From Schistocephalus solidus (lineage: Eukaryota > Platyhelminthes > Cestoda > Diphyllobothriidea > Diphyllobothriidae): 64,000 nucleotides of DNA. Below the pieces are notes generated by a model. It did not search any database and had not been told where the DNA came from. It saw only the letters and a program-made list of their open reading frames with translations. The position numbers were made by a program, and so were the translations under genes. The DNA lies in the NCBI GenBank assembly GCA_017591395.1, contig WEDG01005134.1, forward strand, positions 1-64,000, in the 5' to 3' direction. The stretch's first letter is position 1; each line of letters starts with the position of its first letter. This document shows positions 62,977 to 64,000 of this stretch, one piece after another.

Positions 62977-63197
62977 CCCCTTGTCTTTGTCGGTCATTTT
63001 ATTCTGCCTATATCCTGAGATGTCTTGCGGCTGTTGGTTGGGCTTTAGACTAAGCCCAGAGGCACAACGGGACGAGTGAGTCCTGTAACCGATTAGTGAG
63101 CACCTACTTACCATAGCTTATATTTCCGATAAAAACTGTCAAGAAAACGAGTTAGTTGCGCCGTGGGTAGATCGTAAGATTCTTGCATATATATAGA

Positions 63198-64000
63198 GTA
63201 TCGACAACGAAAAGGGCGAGTTGAATTGTCATTTTGTATCATAAGGAGACAGCATCCAGTCCTCGGAAAGAGTCGATGCCCTTAACGGTTGCCTTTTATG
63301 TATGCAGTTCTGACGATATGCCATGTGTCGGGTGGTCTTGTCCGTGAGCTTTACGACTGATGAGATATCTTGTCTGCTCGGATTTCATGTGTGTTTTTTA
63401 AAAAGTTTAATTGCCTTTACGGTCTAAATGAGCATGTGGTGGGAGGTAATTAAATTTATTAAGTTTATGGGACCTCCAAACGAAGAACGCTTTTCTAGCA
63501 CTCACAAATTCAATCTGTCTTTTTATCCAACATAAACATATTTTGGGCACAATGGGGATATGTTGCTTCAGGTCGCACATACGTTGCCAGAGCACTAGAA
63601 AGATATTGACAGTTCATTGCCAGCTTATGCCCACAACTCTCTGATACCAGCTTTTAACCCATTTTGACCGGATATATTGGTTTAATATTCATCGGCCCAT
63701 TGATAATAAAATCACGTACTTTTATAGGGCACAGTTTTCAATTTAATTTATTGCAACAAGGGTGTACCCACTAGCACTTAAGTAGCTGCAACTTGTTCAC
63801 TCTCGCAGAAGCCATAAAAACAGATTTTCCATTAACCACGCGTCATCTACTTTATCACATGTGAGTACACTTCAGTGCCTATCGGCCGGGCAATAGGGAG
63901 TTTTATATCACCTTGGCCGAGCAGACGCTGCAGTACATAATTAAATCTAAAAGCGTTTTGGTTAAATGCGTGAATGCGCGCACAAACTATTTTCAGTTGA
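63198..64000. other. No recognisable gene
   Basis: Unique-looking AT-rich sequence to the end of the window. A 62-codon minus frame (63407-63595) shows no known domain. Confidence 0.4.

Larger units (their letters stand above)
54275..63186 (+). repeat. Tandem array of ~310-bp tRNA-SINE/hammerhead units
   Basis: About 27 head-to-tail units, marked by the recurring GGCTGGCTGATGA site at 54444, 54751, 55062, 55366, 56599, 57725, 58032, 59934, 60241, 62938 and diverged versions between. In order each unit holds: ACGAGCTCG then a Pol III A box (TGGCGCAGTGGG), GTAGAGCG..AGACTCCTGCC, a B box (GAGTTCGAGCC), GCGCCGCAGCGCCTGGGGTT, the ribozyme part, a CTTTGTCGGACAT block, TATCCTGAGCTG, GGGGCTCGATAGTAAGCCCC, GGCACAATGGGACGA, TCCTGTAACGGATCGGTGAG and CATAGCGTATATTCCCGATC. 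The array starts inside the TCCTGTAACGG block and ends inside the tRNA-like part. No unit codes for protein; all frames here are chance. Units are diverged, so the array is old or weakly homogenised. Confidence 0.9.

Noticed and set aside
54279..63114. Many 60-200-codon frames inside the satellite, for example 58069-58671 on the minus strand
   Set aside because: They recur only because the repeat unit recurs, lie on the strand opposite to the tRNA-like and ribozyme parts, and contain no domain.
54300..63180. A cluster of real tRNA genes
   Set aside because: A and B boxes and a T arm are present, but there is no full acceptor stem, no consistent anticodon arm, and the copies are diverged; a tRNA-derived repeat explains this better.

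Overview
The window is eukaryotic, gene-poor and mostly AT-rich. It almost certainly comes from a flatworm, and most likely from a diphyllobothriidean tapeworm (Spirometra, Dibothriocephalus or Schistocephalus type). The main clue is an RTE-like retrotransposon whose reverse transcriptase ends in C2H2 zinc-finger tails, a family I associate with these cestodes. CR1-like, Ty3/Gypsy-like and Penelope-like relics fit the same assignment. I see no rRNA genes, genuine tRNA genes, CRISPR arrays or prokaryote-style operons.

Layout. 1-8.3 kb is a nest of broken RTE-like elements and their 3' tails, with one tail module present in both orientations. 8.5-8.7 kb (minus) holds the only convincing host coding sequence, one exon of a Tctex-type dynein light chain with good splice signals; a possible upstream exon lies at 11.2-11.4 kb. 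10.5 kb carries a solo, truncated copy of the ribozyme repeat described below. 15.5 kb carries a ~315-bp dispersed repeat. 19.0-19.8 kb (minus) is a Gypsy integrase relic. 24.6-28.8 kb (plus) is a near-full-length decayed CR1-like element with ORF1, endonuclease and reverse transcriptase. 29.0-31.0 kb (minus) is a decayed Penelope-like element with a hammerhead-like motif at its 3' side. 31.7-48 kb is mostly featureless AT-rich DNA. 48.1-49.2 kb is an inverted-repeat pair. 50.3-51.5 kb (minus) is a second Penelope relic with another hammerhead-like motif.

The most striking locus is 54.27-63.19 kb. It is a tandem array of about 27 units of ~310 bp. Each unit joins a tRNA-like part (A box and B box of a Pol III promoter) to a hammerhead ribozyme-like part: CTGATGA core, stem-loop II, GAAA, a self-complementary stem III and a paired stem I. 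The plan resembles the schistosome Sm-alpha SINE-like satellite and animal retrozymes. Ribozyme parts range from intact (62.93 kb, 54.75 kb) to clearly dead. The array has an alternating A/B dimer section, a ~2.2-kb higher-order duplication, a local 48-bp triplication, and one unit split by an insertion that includes the dispersed repeat also found at 15.5 kb.

No genes work together here as a pathway. The biology is a pile-up of retroelements plus a possibly self-cleaving, Pol III-transcribable satellite. All ribozyme and retroelement calls come from reading the sequence, without database searches or folding software.
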